64,000 bases of DNA from Lentzea fradiae (GTDB lineage Bacteria; Actinomycetota; Actinomycetes; Mycobacteriales; Pseudonocardiaceae), in NCBI RefSeq assembly GCF_900100955.1, contig NZ_FNCC01000009.1, positions 248,001 to 312,000 of the forward strand, in the 5' to 3' direction. The translations under genes were made by a program, and so were the position numbers. Below are positions 12,534 through 21,499 of the stretch, piece after piece. The stretch's first letter is position 1; each line of letters opens with the position of its first letter. The notes below the pieces were generated by a model. It searched no databases. It was not told where the DNA came from and saw only the letters and a list, made by a program, of their open reading frames with translations.

Positions 12534-13871
12534 GTGACCACCGCTAGCCCCACCCGCACACCCCGCAAGTCCACCAACATCGTCGCGATCGTCGCGGCCG
12601 CACTGGCGTTGATCACCGCCGTCGGCCTGTCCCTGGTCCCCCAACCCGCGCACGCCGCGTCCCTGCAGCAGGTGACGAACTTCGGCACCAACCCGACCAA
12701 CCTGAACATGTACGTCTACGCACCGGACCGGCTGGCCGCCAGGCCGGCGATGCTCGTGATGATCCACTTCTGCACCGGGTCCGCGAGCGCCGTGCACAAC
12801 GGCGGCGGCCGGGACTTCGTCTCGGCGGCCGACCGCTACGGGTACGTGATCGTGTACCCGGAGGCGACCAGGGAGGGCCGCTGCTTCGACGTGTCCACCC
12901 AGAACGCGTTGCGGCGCAACGGAGGCAGCGACTCCACCGGCATCATGTCGATGGTGTCACACGCGCGTCAGCGCTACAACGTCGACCCGTCGCGGATCGT
13001 CGTCGCCGGCATCTCGTCCGGCGCGATGATGACCAACGTCCTCGCGGCCCAGTACCCGGACGTGTTCAGCGCGGCGTCGGCCTTCGCCGGTGTGCCCGCC
13101 GGGTGCTTCGCCACCACGGACGGGTCGATGTGGAACAACCAGTGCTCCACCGGCAACCTGAACAAGACCCCGCAGCAGTGGGGTGACCAGGCACGGGCGA
13201 TGTACCCCGGCTACACCGGCAGCTACCCCCGGATCCAGCTCTTCCACGGCACGAACGACACCACCCTGGCCTACCCGAACTTCGGTGAGGCGCTCGACCA
13301 GTGGACGAACGTGCACGGCGTGAGCAGGACCCCGGTCTCCACCGACCAGCCGCAGTCCAACTGGACGCGCACGCGGTACGGCTCCAACGGCGTCGTCGAG
13401 GGCATCAGCGCCCAGGGCGTCGGCCACGACGTGCCGACCAACGGGATGGTCGGGTACGCCATCTCCTTCCTCGGCCTGGACCGCCCGTCGGAGACCACGA
13501 CCACGACCACCACGACGACCACCACGACGACCACCACCACCACGACCACGACGACCACCACCACGAGCAACGACCCCGGTAACGGTGCCTGCACCGCGAC
13601 GGTGTCGCTGAACCAGTGGAACGAGGGCTTCGTGGCCACGATCAGGATCACCGCCGGCTCCAGCGGCCTCAACGGCTGGAGGGTCACGACCACGTTGTCC
13701 AACGCGACGGTCACCGGGTCCTGGAACGCCGACCGCAGCGGCAACAGCGGCAGTGTGAACTGGACGAACGTGTCCTACAACGGGAACGTGCCCGCCGGCG
13801 GCTGGACCGAGTTCGGCTTCCAGGGCAGTGGCAACGGATCGGGCCTCAACCCGACCTGCTCGGCGCGATGA
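12534..13871 (+). CDS. Secreted CE1-type esterase (acetylxylan/feruloyl esterase, PHB-depolymerase-like) with CBM2
   Basis: This 445-residue protein has a long signal sequence (hydrophobic core about 15-35, cleavage near PAHAA). An alpha/beta-hydrolase of the esterase PHB/CE1 family follows, with nucleophile Ser in VAGISSGAMM and the final His in GVGHDVP. A 24-Thr linker leads to the C-terminal CBM2. CE1 enzymes with this layout remove acetyl or feruloyl groups from xylan, and the neighbouring xylanase and arabinofuranosidase genes support that. The GTG at 12534 is the start because AGGAGG lies at 12518-12523. Its stop precedes the next gene's ATG by 17 bases, so the two esterases form an operon. 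The exact ester substrate cannot be read from sequence. Confidence 0.85.
   Translation: MTTASPTRTPRKSTNIVAIVAAALALITAVGLSLVPQPAHAASLQQVTNFGTNPTNLNMYVYAPDRLAARPAMLVMIHFCTGSASAVHNGGGRDFVSAADRYGYVIVYPEATREGRCFDVSTQNALRRNGGSDSTGIMSMVSHARQRYNVDPSRIVVAGISSGAMMTNVLAAQYPDVFSAASAFAGVPAGCFATTDGSMWNNQCSTGNLNKTPQQWGDQARAMYPGYTGSYPRIQLFHGTNDTTLAYPNFGEALDQWTNVHGVSRTPVSTDQPQSNWTRTRYGSNGVVEGISAQGVGHDVPTNGMVGYAISFLGLDRPSETTTTTTTTTTTTTTTTTTTTTTTTSNDPGNGACTATVSLNQWNEGFVATIRITAGSSGLNGWRVTTTLSNATVTGSWNADRSGNSGSVNWTNVSYNGNVPAGGWTEFGFQGSGNGSGLNPTCSAR
13494..13565 (+). repeat. ACC/ACG microsatellite encoding a 24-threonine linker
   Basis: Seventy-two bases of alternating ACC and ACG codons encode uninterrupted threonine between the esterase and CBM2 domains. 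Comparable tracts occur in the linkers at about 12022-12072 and 14824-14896, and on the minus strand around 7540, 9510 and 23050. Confidence 0.9.
13566..13871 (+). repeat. CBM2-coding repeat, copy 2 of 3
   Basis: This 306-base block is nearly identical to 12073-12378 and 14897-15202. About 15 substitutions against copy 1 are seen by eye, mostly clustered in the middle of the module. Confidence 0.9.
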
Positions 13872-13888
13872 CGAAAAGGAGGATGACC

Positions 13889-15202
13889 ATGTCACGGCAC
13901 AGGATGGCGCTTCTGGGAGCGGCCACGAGCGCGATGGTGTTCCTCGGCGCGGCGGGCATCGCCCTCGGCGGCCCGGCGACCGGTGAGACGCCGGCGGCGG
14001 CGGGGGAGGTCAGCGCCGCGGCGGGCACCGCGGGCTGCGGCAAGGCACCACTGACCAGCGGGCAGCGCACCATCAGCTCCGGCGGGCAGAACCGGACGTA
14101 CTTCCTCCGGGTGCCCTCCAACTACGACAGCAACCGCCAGTACCGGCTCTTCGTGGGCTTCCACTGGCTCAACGGCACCGCGAGCGAGGTCGACTCCGGC
14201 GGTGGCGACGGCTACAACTGGTCCTACTACGGCCTGCGCCGGCTCTCCGACAACGCGAACAACGACACCATCTTCGTGGCGCCGCAGGGCAACAACAACG
14301 GCTGGGCCAACCCCGGCGGCCAGGACCTGAGGTTCGTCGACGACCTCGTGGCGCTGCTCGACAACTCGCTGTGCATCGACACGACCCGGCGCTTCGCGGG
14401 TGGTTTCAGCTACGGCGGCGCCATGTCCTACGCGGTGGCCTGCGCGCGGGCGAACGTGTTCCGGGCGGTCGTCGTGTACGCGGGCGCACAGCTCAGCGGG
14501 TGCGACGGCGGCAACCAGCCGATCGGGTACCTGGGCATCCACGGCGTCAGCGACTCCGTGCTGAACATCAGCATGGGTCGCCAGCTGCGCGACACGTTCG
14601 TCCGCAACAACGGCTGCACGTCCCAGAACCCCCCGGAACCGGGGCGGGGCAGCCGGACCCACTACGTCACCGAGTACAGCGGGTGCCGTCAGGGGTACCC
14701 GGTCGTCTGGGCGGCGTTCGACGGCGACCACACCCCGGCTCCGCTCGACAACGGCGGCACCGGCTGGCAGACCTGGACCTCCGGTGAGGCGTGGAAGTTC
14801 ATCAACCGGTTCGCCGGTGACCCGACGACCACGACGAGCACCACCACGTCCACGACGACGAGCACCACGACCACGACCACGACGACCACCACCACGAGCA
14901 ACAACCCCGGCAACGGTGCCTGCACCGCGACGGTGTCGTTGAACCAGTGGAACGAGGGCTTCGTGGCGACGATCAGGGTCACGGCGGGGTCCAGCGCCAT
15001 CAACGGCTGGACCGTCACGACCACCTTGTCCAACGCGACGGTCACCGGCTCGTGGAACGCTGACCGCAGCGGCAACAGCGGCAGCGTGAACTGGACGAAC
15101 GTGTCCTACAACGGGAACGTGCCCGCCGGCGGCTGGACCGAGTTCGGCTTCCAGGGCAGCGGCAACGGATCGGGCCTCAACCCGACCTGCTCCGCGCGAT
15201 AA
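13889..15202 (+). CDS. Secreted CE1-family esterase (feruloyl-esterase-like) with CBM2
   Basis: This 437-residue secreted protein carries a signal peptide (about 1-30), a PHB-depolymerase/CE1 alpha/beta hydrolase with nucleophile Ser in GGFSYGGAMS, and a His in FDGDHTPA near the end of the domain. A Thr/Ser linker and a CBM2 follow. It differs strongly in catalytic sequence from the upstream esterase while sharing its CBM2, so the two likely take different ester groups, for example feruloyl versus acetyl. The ATG at 13889 is chosen because AGGAGG lies six bases upstream; an ATG at 13868 overlaps the preceding stop but has no ribosome site. A bidirectional terminator follows. Confidence 0.87.
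   Translation: MSRHRMALLGAATSAMVFLGAAGIALGGPATGETPAAAGEVSAAAGTAGCGKAPLTSGQRTISSGGQNRTYFLRVPSNYDSNRQYRLFVGFHWLNGTASEVDSGGGDGYNWSYYGLRRLSDNANNDTIFVAPQGNNNGWANPGGQDLRFVDDLVALLDNSLCIDTTRRFAGGFSYGGAMSYAVACARANVFRAVVVYAGAQLSGCDGGNQPIGYLGIHGVSDSVLNISMGRQLRDTFVRNNGCTSQNPPEPGRGSRTHYVTEYSGCRQGYPVVWAAFDGDHTPAPLDNGGTGWQTWTSGEAWKFINRFAGDPTTTTSTTTSTTTSTTTTTTTTTTTSNNPGNGACTATVSLNQWNEGFVATIRVTAGSSAINGWTVTTTLSNATVTGSWNADRSGNSGSVNWTNVSYNGNVPAGGWTEFGFQGSGNGSGLNPTCSAR
14897..15202 (+). repeat. CBM2-coding repeat, copy 3 of 3
   Basis: This is the third 306-base copy. It differs from copy 1 by roughly 15 substitutions, including a changed SAINGWTV segment where copies 1 and 2 read SGLNGWRV. Confidence 0.9.
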
Positions 15203-15216
15203 CCCGCACACATGAG

Positions 15217-15247
15217 AACGCGACCGGCTCGCTGAGCCGGTCGCGTT
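15217..15247. terminator. Bidirectional terminator between convergent esterase and GH62 genes
   Basis: The perfect 14-base arms AACGCGACCGGCTC (15217-15230) and GAGCCGGTCGCGTT (15234-15247) enclose a 3-base loop. The hairpin sits in the 60-base gap between converging genes and serves both strands. Confidence 0.85.
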
Positions 15248-15262
15248 GTCATGTCAGGAGGT

Positions 15263-16792
15263 TCAGCGTTGCAGGGTCAGCAGGCCCGGCCGGTAGGGCA
15301 GGCGGCCGTAGTCACCTCCGGAGTTCGGGTCGCGGCCCTGGTAGAGCAGCTGCAGGTTGCAGGGGTCGATGGTCTTGGTCTGGTCGGGGTTCGTGCGGAC
15401 CAGGTCACCGTGGCTGATGTCGTTGGTCCAGGTGGCACCGCTGTTCGCGCGGCCGGCGAACGGGTTGCCCTCCGAGGCGGCCTGCGGGGTCCAGGACCCG
15501 TTGAGGCTGCTGGAGGTGAACGACCGGAAGTAGCGGCCGTTGTTGCCGATCGCCTCGACGATCATGAGGTACTGGTTCTGGCCCTGGACCTTGTACACCT
15601 CGACGCCCTCGAAGAGGTTCGCCTGGGTGTCGCTCATGATCTCGGTGTAGCTCGACCCGAAACTGCCGGGGAAGTTGCCGATCGGCATGCTGGAGCGGTA
15701 GATCTTGCCGTTGTCACCGGCGAAGAACAGGTACATGTTCGACCCGTCCGCGATGAGCGTCTGGTCGATCGGACCCGTGCCGGAGTTGGGGATGCTGCCG
15801 GTGAACAGCGGCTGTGCCGAAGACCACCCGTTGGCGTTCGTCGGGTCGTTCGACGTGCGGTAGCTGAACGCGGTCGGGCCCCACTGGTAGGCGAGCACCC
15901 AGATGTTCTTCGGCGCGAAGTAAAGCAGCGTCGGCGCCACCGCGGAGAAGTTCATCCCGTTCTGGCTGACGGAGCCCATCTCCGACCAGTTGGAGAACTG
16001 GCCGAAGTTCATCGAGCCCCAGCTGCTCCCGTTGTCGTGGGTCGTCCCGTAGACCAGGTGCTTGCCGTTGTGGACGACGTTGGTGAAGTCCTTGAGCGAC
16101 ACCCAGCCCTGTTTCGGCTGCGCCAGCGGGCCCGACGACGACCAGCGGTAGGTCGACGGCAGCTGGCAGGAGCCACCGGGGTTGGTCGTCGTCGTGGTGG
16201 TCGTGGTGGGGTTCGTGCCGCCGCCGACGCGAACCAGCTGCCACTGCTGGTTGGAACCGTTCCAGTCGCGGTACTGCACGATGTTGGCGCCGTCGGCGGT
16301 GGAACCGCCCTGCACCTCGACCGCCTTGCCGCTGTTGCGGTTCACCAGCCGCACGTACCCGCCGTCGGAGTCGGCGAGGCGGAACTGCTGGTTGGAGCCG
16401 TTGCCGTCGGTCCACTGCACGATGCTGCCGCCGTCGGCGGTGGAGAAGTTGTAGACGTCGAGGACCTTCCCCGACAGCCGTGACTTCAACCGGTAGTAAC
16501 CGCCGCCCGAGTCCACGAACTGCCATTGTTGCTGGTTGCCGTCGTTGCGCGCCCACTGGGTGATGCGCGCGCCGTCGTTCGTGGCGAGGTTGTAGACGTC
16601 CAGCGCCTTGCCGCTGTTGCGGTTGACCAGCACGTACCAGGCTGTGGTGTCCACGGTCGCCGCCGACACGGGCGCGGCGGTGAACGCTGCCGCGAGACCG
16701 CCCAGGAGGACCGTGACGGCGGCGAGGACGCCTGCCATCCGGGTTCTGCCGGCGCGGGGGACGGAGGTGGGCGGGTGGCCTGTTGCGGCCAT
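15263..16792 (-). CDS. Secreted GH62 alpha-L-arabinofuranosidase with N-terminal CBM13
   Basis: This 509-residue secreted enzyme has a long N-terminal region with a signal peptide (hydrophobic core about 25-48, cleavage near VSAAT). A ricin-type CBM13 beta-trefoil follows, with three repeats marked by [18 protein letters not shown] and SGKAVEVQG plus QQW/QQF motifs. A Thr linker leads to GH62, whose carboxylates lie in [18 protein letters not shown] and FEGVEVYK. It cleaves arabinose branches from arabinoxylan. The ATG at 16792 has GAGGAG about 9 bases upstream; upstream in-frame codons lack a ribosome site. It is divergent from the two-component system at 17203. Confidence 0.92.
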   Translation of the reverse strand: MAATGHPPTSVPRAGRTRMAGVLAAVTVLLGGLAAAFTAAPVSAATVDTTAWYVLVNRNSGKALDVYNLATNDGARITQWARNDGNQQQWQFVDSGGGYYRLKSRLSGKVLDVYNFSTADGGSIVQWTDGNGSNQQFRLADSDGGYVRLVNRNSGKAVEVQGGSTADGANIVQYRDWNGSNQQWQLVRVGGGTNPTTTTTTTTNPGGSCQLPSTYRWSSSGPLAQPKQGWVSLKDFTNVVHNGKHLVYGTTHDNGSSWGSMNFGQFSNWSEMGSVSQNGMNFSAVAPTLLYFAPKNIWVLAYQWGPTAFSYRTSNDPTNANGWSSAQPLFTGSIPNSGTGPIDQTLIADGSNMYLFFAGDNGKIYRSSMPIGNFPGSFGSSYTEIMSDTQANLFEGVEVYKVQGQNQYLMIVEAIGNNGRYFRSFTSSSLNGSWTPQAASEGNPFAGRANSGATWTNDISHGDLVRTNPDQTKTIDPCNLQLLYQGRDPNSGGDYGRLPYRPGLLTLQR

Positions 16793-16962
16793 GAGCGTGC
16801 TCCTCTTCGTCGAGGTTCGAAAAAAGAACCGCGACCGGAAGGACGTCCGATCGACCGCCTGCGCCAACGGTCGAGCGGCCACGTGCGTCGCCGGAAGCGA
16901 CAGCACGGTTACCGGCCGCGTCCTTGCACTGTGGAGGAGATTCCCCTTTGAGGTCAAGAAGT

Positions 16963-16978
16963 GTCGAACGCGTTCGAC
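16963..16978. promoter_or_regulatory. Perfect palindrome GTCGAACGCGTTCGAC
   Basis: This 16-base perfect inverted repeat lies in the GH62 upstream region. Its GTCGAA half-site matches the palindrome at 10795-10810, which is also upstream of hemicellulase genes, but the half-site spacing differs. Confidence 0.4.
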
Positions 16979-17131
16979 TGTGGACGGACTCCGTTCGACG
17001 GCCGGAGGGCGTCACCGGCAGGGCCCGGGGGTGCACGAGGTGGCGGCGCCGCTCCCCCTCGGCCGCGCCGCCACCTTCCCCCCAGACCGTGGAGCCCCCT
17101 CCTCCACGGCGCACAGCTTGCCCGGTGGAAC

Positions 17132-17157
17132 CTGAAGCGACGCTGAAGGACTCTGAA
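17132..17157 (+). promoter_or_regulatory. Three CTGAA direct repeats before the response regulator
   Basis: CTGAAG (17132), CTGAAG (17143) and CTGAAC (17153) recur at 11- and 10-base steps, i.e. once per helical turn. OmpR-family regulators typically bind such direct repeats, so this may be the autoregulatory site of the gene starting at 17203. Confidence 0.45.
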
Positions 17158-17202
17158 CCGGATTTCAGGACTCGATCACGGGAGATGCGGCACGCTCTTC
17201 CC

Positions 17203-17874
17203 ATGCGCGTGCTCGTGGTGGAGGACGACCGGCGCCTCGCCGAACTGCTGACCCGCGGCCTGACCGCCGAGGGGTTCGCCGTCGACGTCGAACGCACCGG
17301 CACGGACGGGCTGTGGCGGGCGAGGGAGCACCCGTACGACGTGATCGTCCTGGACATCATGCTGCCCGGCCTCAACGGCTACCGGGTGTGCCAGGAGCTG
17401 CGGGAGGCCGGGGTGTGGACGCCGATCCTGATGCTCACCGCCAAGGACGGCGAGTTCGAAGAGGCGGAGGGCCTCGACACGGGAGCGGACGACTACCTGA
17501 CCAAGCCGTTCTCCTACGTGGTGCTCGTGGCGCGGCTGCGGGCGCTCGCGCGGCGGTCGCGCACCGCCCAGCCGGTGCTGCTGCGGGCGGGTGACCTGGT
17601 GCTGGACCCGGTCAGCAGGCAGTGCCACCGCGGCACCACCGCGATCGACCTGAAGGCGAAGGAGTTCTCGGTGCTGAGCTTCCTGCTCAGGCACACCAAC
17701 GAGGTGGTCACCAAGGCCGAGATCATCGAGGGCGTGTGGGACTCGGCGCAGGACCCCGACCCCAACCTCGTCGAGGTCTACATCAGCTCGCTGCGGCGCA
17801 AGATCGACGCGCCGTTCGGCAGGCGGTCCATCACGACGGTGCGCGGCGTCGGCTACCGGCTGGTGGACCGGTGA
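17203..17874 (+). CDS. OmpR-family response regulator
   Basis: This 223-residue protein has a receiver domain with acidic pair Glu7-Asp8, phospho-acceptor Asp51 (VLDIMLPG) and the conserved Lys in DYLTKPF. A winged-helix domain follows, ending TTVRGVGYRL, which is typical of OmpR/PhoB effectors. It would bind direct repeats, and suitable repeats lie at 17132-17157. The ATG at 17203 starts exactly at the receiver fold, but its ribosome site is weak; an in-frame ATG at 17185 is the alternative. The stop overlaps the kinase GTG by 4 bases. The signal is unknown; the position among cell-wall hydrolases is only suggestive. Confidence 0.92.
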   Translation: MRVLVVEDDRRLAELLTRGLTAEGFAVDVERTGTDGLWRAREHPYDVIVLDIMLPGLNGYRVCQELREAGVWTPILMLTAKDGEFEEAEGLDTGADDYLTKPFSYVVLVARLRALARRSRTAQPVLLRAGDLVLDPVSRQCHRGTTAIDLKAKEFSVLSFLLRHTNEVVTKAEIIEGVWDSAQDPDPNLVEVYISSLRRKIDAPFGRRSITTVRGVGYRLVDR

Positions 17875-19328
17875 AGTCCCTGCAGGTCAGGATCACCGTG
17901 CTGGCGACGGTGGTCACCGCGCTGCTGGCGGGGCTCGCCGGGGTGCTGCTGCTGGAGGTCCAGCGCGACCAGGTCACCGCCAGTGCCGTGGACGGGTCGC
18001 GCCGGTACCACCTGTGCGCGGGGCAGGACTGCGCCGAGCTCGTCCCGGGTGCTCTCGCCGGCGCGCCGGCGCCACTGGTGCGGTACGTCGGCTCCGAGGT
18101 CCACCCGGAGCTGTCGCTGTGGCCGTTCGGCGGCGACACGCGGACGCCGTACCAGGTCACCGGGGACGGCCCGCCGATCGCACCGGAGTTCGCTCAGGGC
18201 GTCGCCGACGCTGCCCAGTGGCGGCTCAACAGCATCACGACAGCGTTCCTCGTCGTGCTGGCCGCGGTCACGACGGCGGTGGCGGTCACCGTCTCGGCCG
18301 CGGTCGGCCGGGTGCTGCGGCCGGTGGAGCGGATGCGCGCCGAGGTGGCCGAGATCAACGAGAACAACCTCACCCGCCGCGTCCCCGTGCCGTCCTCCGA
18401 CAGCGAGGTCGCGCGGCTGGGCGCCGCGCTGAACGAGACGCTCGACCGGATGCACCGCAGCGTGGAGGACACCCGCAGGTTCGTCGCCGACGCCTCGCAC
18501 GAGCTGCGCAGCCCGCTGGCCGCGCTGCGGGCCGAGCTGGAGATCGCGTTGTCACACCCGTACCTCGCGGACTGGCCGACCGTCGTGAAGGCGGCGCTGG
18601 AGGACGCCGAGCGGCTGCAGGAGCTGACCACGGACCTGTTGCTGCTGGCCAGGCTGGACGCCGACGCGCCGGAGAACCAGGACACCGTCGACCTCAGCGC
18701 CGTGGTGCGCCGCGAGGTGGCCCGCCGGGCGATGGTCACCCTGGAGGCCGACGACCACGTGCTCGTCCCCGGACGGCGCGCCCAGCTGTCCCGGCTGCTC
18801 GGCAACCTGCTGGACAACGCGGAACGGCACGCGGGCACCGCCGTGGTGGTGCGCCTGCGCGGCGGGCCGTCCGCGACGCTGGAGGTGATCGACGACGGCC
18901 CCGGCATCCCCGAGGCGGACCGGGAACGCGTCTTCGACCGGTTCGCCCGCCTCGACGAGGCCCGCACGCGGGACGCGGGTGGTGCCGGTCTGGGTCTCGC
19001 GATCGCCCGGCGCATCGCGACGAGGCACCACGGCACGCTGGAGGCCACCGACGCGGAGGGGTTCCGCGGGGTCCGGTTCGTCGCGTCGATCCCGACCGGC
19101 ATCCCGCAGCCCCGCAAGGCCGTCGTCGCGCACCGGCGCACGGGGGACGAGGTCTGGCAGTTCCTCAACGGCTCGATCGTCCCCGCGCACGGCTTCCTGC
19201 CGGAGCCCCGCCCCGCCCCCGAGCCGGAACAGGTGTGGGAGCTGGTGTTCGGCGGGCACCCGCCGGTGTCGCTGGGCCGCACGCCCCCTCGTGACCTGCT
19301 GCCCGCCGGACACCGGCGCTGGACCTGA
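17871..19328 (+). CDS. Membrane sensor histidine kinase
   Basis: This 485-residue partner kinase of the upstream regulator has TM1 at about 9-28 and an extracellular loop of about 90 residues containing Cys49 and Cys54. TM2 at about 122-145 and a HAMP region follow. The dimerisation helix carries the phospho-His210 (DASHELRSPL), and the ATP-binding domain shows N box LLDNAERH, G1 DDGPGIPE and G2 GAGLGLAIA. About 80 residues after the kinase core form a proline-rich tail of unknown role. The GTG at 17871 overlaps the response-regulator stop. The sensory loop is too short for a classical sugar-binding domain. Confidence 0.92.
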   Translation: MKSLQVRITVLATVVTALLAGLAGVLLLEVQRDQVTASAVDGSRRYHLCAGQDCAELVPGALAGAPAPLVRYVGSEVHPELSLWPFGGDTRTPYQVTGDGPPIAPEFAQGVADAAQWRLNSITTAFLVVLAAVTTAVAVTVSAAVGRVLRPVERMRAEVAEINENNLTRRVPVPSSDSEVARLGAALNETLDRMHRSVEDTRRFVADASHELRSPLAALRAELEIALSHPYLADWPTVVKAALEDAERLQELTTDLLLLARLDADAPENQDTVDLSAVVRREVARRAMVTLEADDHVLVPGRRAQLSRLLGNLLDNAERHAGTAVVVRLRGGPSATLEVIDDGPGIPEADRERVFDRFARLDEARTRDAGGAGLGLAIARRIATRHHGTLEATDAEGFRGVRFVASIPTGIPQPRKAVVAHRRTGDEVWQFLNGSIVPAHGFLPEPRPAPEPEQVWELVFGGHPPVSLGRTPPRDLLPAGHRRWT

Positions 19329-19392
19329 CGCCACCGCCCGGCACCGCAGCCTGATGTCGCCACCCGACGCCAACACCCGACTCCGTCCGGCG

Positions 19393-20283
19393 TCACCGCC
19401 CGGCGGTGAGCTCCGCGGCCAGCGCCGCGATGGCGGCCGGGCCGGTCCGGCAGCACCCGCCGACGAGCCTGGCACCGGCGCCGGCCCACTCCCCCGCCGC
19501 GAAGCCCGCCGCACCACCGCTCCACGCGCGTTCCCTCGCGTCCCAGGTCTCGCCGCTGTTCGGGTACACGACGACCGGCAGACCGGTCACCTCCCGCGCC
19601 ACGGCCACCGCGCCCGCCACGTCCTGCGGCGCGCAGCAGTTCACGCCGACGGCGACCACCTCGTCCACATCGGACACCACGGCGAACGCCTCCTCCAGGG
19701 GCTGGCCCGCGCACGTCCGGTCGCCGCGCACGCTGTACGAGAGCCAGGCCGGAACTCCGCTGCCGCGCACCACTTCCAGCACGGCGCGTGCCTCGTCGAC
19801 GTCCGGGACGGTCTCCACGGCGAGCACGTCCGGCTCCGCCTCGGCCAGCGCCTCGATCCGCGGGCGGTGGAACCGCACCAGCTCCCGCGTGGTCAGCCCG
19901 TACCGGCCGCGGTACTCCGAGCCGTCCGCCAGCACCGCCCCGTAGGGCCCGACGGACGCCGCGACCCAGCGCTGTCCGTCCACTTCGGACGCGGTGGAGC
20001 GGGCCAGTCCCACCGAGGACCGCAGCAGCCGCGCCGTCTCGCGCGCGCCGAGGCCGTGCCGGGCGAACCCGGCGAAGCTCGCCTGGTAGCTCGCGGTGAT
20101 GGCGACCTGCGCGCCCGCCCGGAAGTAGGCGAGGTGCGCGGCGCGGACGGCGTCCGGCTCCGTGAGCAGCAGGCGGGCCGACCACAGCTCGTCGGACAGG
20201 TCGTGCCCGGCCTCTTCCAGGGCCGTGGACAGACCACCGTCGAGCACGACCACGTCTTTTGCCAGTGCCTCCGCCAGTTCCAC
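19393..20283 (-). CDS. mmuM: Homocysteine S-methyltransferase
   Basis: This 296-residue protein of the Pfam homocysteine S-methyltransferase family transfers a methyl group, usually from S-methylmethionine, to homocysteine to make methionine. The zinc-binding cysteines are visible in VGVNCCAPQD and in VGGCCRTGP. An early VVLDGGLSTALE matches the family start. It is cytoplasmic. The GTG at 20283 lacks a clear ribosome site but begins at the conserved N-terminus. It stands alone between the two-component system and a block of three hairpins, with no obvious link to polysaccharide use. Confidence 0.9.
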   Translation of the reverse strand: MELAEALAKDVVVLDGGLSTALEEAGHDLSDELWSARLLLTEPDAVRAAHLAYFRAGAQVAITASYQASFAGFARHGLGARETARLLRSSVGLARSTASEVDGQRWVAASVGPYGAVLADGSEYRGRYGLTTRELVRFHRPRIEALAEAEPDVLAVETVPDVDEARAVLEVVRGSGVPAWLSYSVRGDRTCAGQPLEEAFAVVSDVDEVVAVGVNCCAPQDVAGAVAVAREVTGLPVVVYPNSGETWDARERAWSGGAAGFAAGEWAGAGARLVGGCCRTGPAAIAALAAELTAGR

Positions 20284-20320
20284 CGGCCGAGTCTACGAAG
20301 ACCCGGCCCCACGTGTGTGC

Positions 20321-20471
20321 GGAGGAGTGCGCGACAGCCGCTCCGCCGATTGGGTCGCGCACTCCTCCAGGACGGTGTCCGGGGCACGTTCGCACGCGCG
20401 CGCCGCGTTTCCGCGCGTGCGAACACCCGTCGACCGCCCGTTCGAGCCGCCCTCCAGGACCTGGAGGGCGG
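20321..20471. terminator. Three consecutive perfect hairpins between lacI and mmuM
   Basis: Three independent inverted repeats fill this gap. Hairpin one has 15-base arms at 20321-20335 and 20354-20368. Hairpin two has 13-base arms GTTCGCACGCGCG (20388-20400) and CGCGCGTGCGAAC (20412-20424). Hairpin three has 12-base arms CCGCCCTCCAGG (20447-20458) and CCTGGAGGGCGG (20460-20471). The third ends 2 bases from the LacI stop and is its natural terminator. The others may back it up or insulate mmuM. Confidence 0.7.
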
Positions 20472-20473
20472 AG

Positions 20474-21499
20474 TCAGCCGGTCGCGCCGTGGCGGGCGAT
20501 CGGGTCCGGTGTGCTGGCCCGCCGGGACAGCCGTGGCGGCAGCAGCAACAGCGGGGGCGGTTGCTTGCCCTCCAGCTTCGCCACGAGCAGGTCCACGGCG
20601 TGCCGGCCGAGCTCCTCCGCCGGCAGCCGCACCGAGGTGAGCAGCGGGGACGACTGCTCCGCCAGCTCGTCGGGGCAGATCGCCACGACCGCGACGTCGT
20701 GCGGGACCTGACGGCCCGCCGCGCGCAGGCAGGGCGTGATCCAGCCCAGCGCCGCCTCGTTGTGCACGACCAGCGCCGTCATCGACGGGTGGGCGCGGAT
20801 GAGGGCCTTCGTCGCCCTGAGCACCGAGTCGTGGTCGCCCTCGACGGACAGCGCGGTCGCGGCCACTCCCCTGCGCATGGCCGCCGCGCTGAAGCCGTTC
20901 ATGGTGCGGTGGGCGAAACCCGTGCTGCGCCGGTAGACCGCGCTCGGGGCGCCGAGGAAGCCGATGGAGCGGTGGCCGAGGTCGGCGAGGTGGTCGACGC
21001 ACTTCGCGCCCGCCGCCTCGAAGTCCAGGTCCACGCAGGTGAGGCCGCGCGCGGCGGCCGGGTGTCCGATGAGGACGGACGGCTTGGACAGCTGCCTCAG
21101 CAAGGGCACGCGGTCGTCGTCCATCTCCACGTCCATCACGAGGAAGCCGTCGACCTGGGCGCTGTTGGCCGCCCTGCGCAGCCCCGCCGCGCCGTCGTCC
21201 GCCGTCATGAGCAACAGGTCCATCTCGTACCTGCGCGCTGTCGTCACCGCCGCCGTGACGAAGCGCATCACCGCCGGCAGGTGCGTGCCCGCGCGCAGCG
21301 GGAGCACCAGCCCGATCACGTTGGTCCTGCTGGACGACAACGCGCGGTCGGTGACGTGCGGCTGGTAGCCCAGCTGCCTGATGCTCTCCCGGACTCTCGA
21401 CTTCGTGCCCGCGGAGATCGTTCTCTTGCCGGTGAGGACGTAGGAGACCGTGCTGGGGGCGACCCCGGCGTGCCGTGCGACGTCCGCGATGGTGACCAC
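20474..21499 (-). CDS. LacI-family transcriptional regulator downstream of the cellulase operon
   Basis: This 341-residue protein has a LacI helix-turn-helix (VTIADVARHAGVAPSTVSYV) and a sugar-binding-type effector domain (IGLVLPLRAG, VAVVAICPDELAEQ). The GTG at 21499 is chosen because AGGAGG lies four bases upstream (complement of 21504-21509). The gene follows the GH48-LPMO-GH6 operon in the same direction. It is therefore the best local candidate for the repressor of the TGGGAGCGCTCCCA sites at 28169, 28331 and 10761, by analogy with CebR/CelR. The recognition helix was not matched to those proteins, so the assignment is tentative. Confidence 0.85.
   Translation of the reverse strand: MVTIADVARHAGVAPSTVSYVLTGKRTISAGTKSRVRESIRQLGYQPHVTDRALSSSRTNVIGLVLPLRAGTHLPAVMRFVTAAVTTARRYEMDLLLMTADDGAAGLRRAANSAQVDGFLVMDVEMDDDRVPLLRQLSKPSVLIGHPAAARGLTCVDLDFEAAGAKCVDHLADLGHRSIGFLGAPSAVYRRSTGFAHRTMNGFSAAAMRRGVAATALSVEGDHDSVLRATKALIRAHPSMTALVVHNEAALGWITPCLRAAGRQVPHDVAVVAICPDELAEQSSPLLTSVRLPAEELGRHAVDLLVAKLEGKQPPPLLLLPPRLSRRASTPDPIARHGATG

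Larger units (their letters stand above)
16793..17202. promoter_or_regulatory. Divergent region between CBM13-GH62 and the two-component system
   Basis: This 410-base region has no supported gene. It contains a perfect palindrome at 16963-16978, a very GC-rich stretch (about 17000-17100), and three CTGAA direct repeats at 17132-17157 close to the response-regulator start. Confidence 0.55.

Noticed and set aside
13494..13565. CRISPR-like or tandem repeat array
   Set aside because: It is a codon-level ACC/ACG repeat for a Thr linker, with no spacers. No CRISPR array was seen anywhere in the window.
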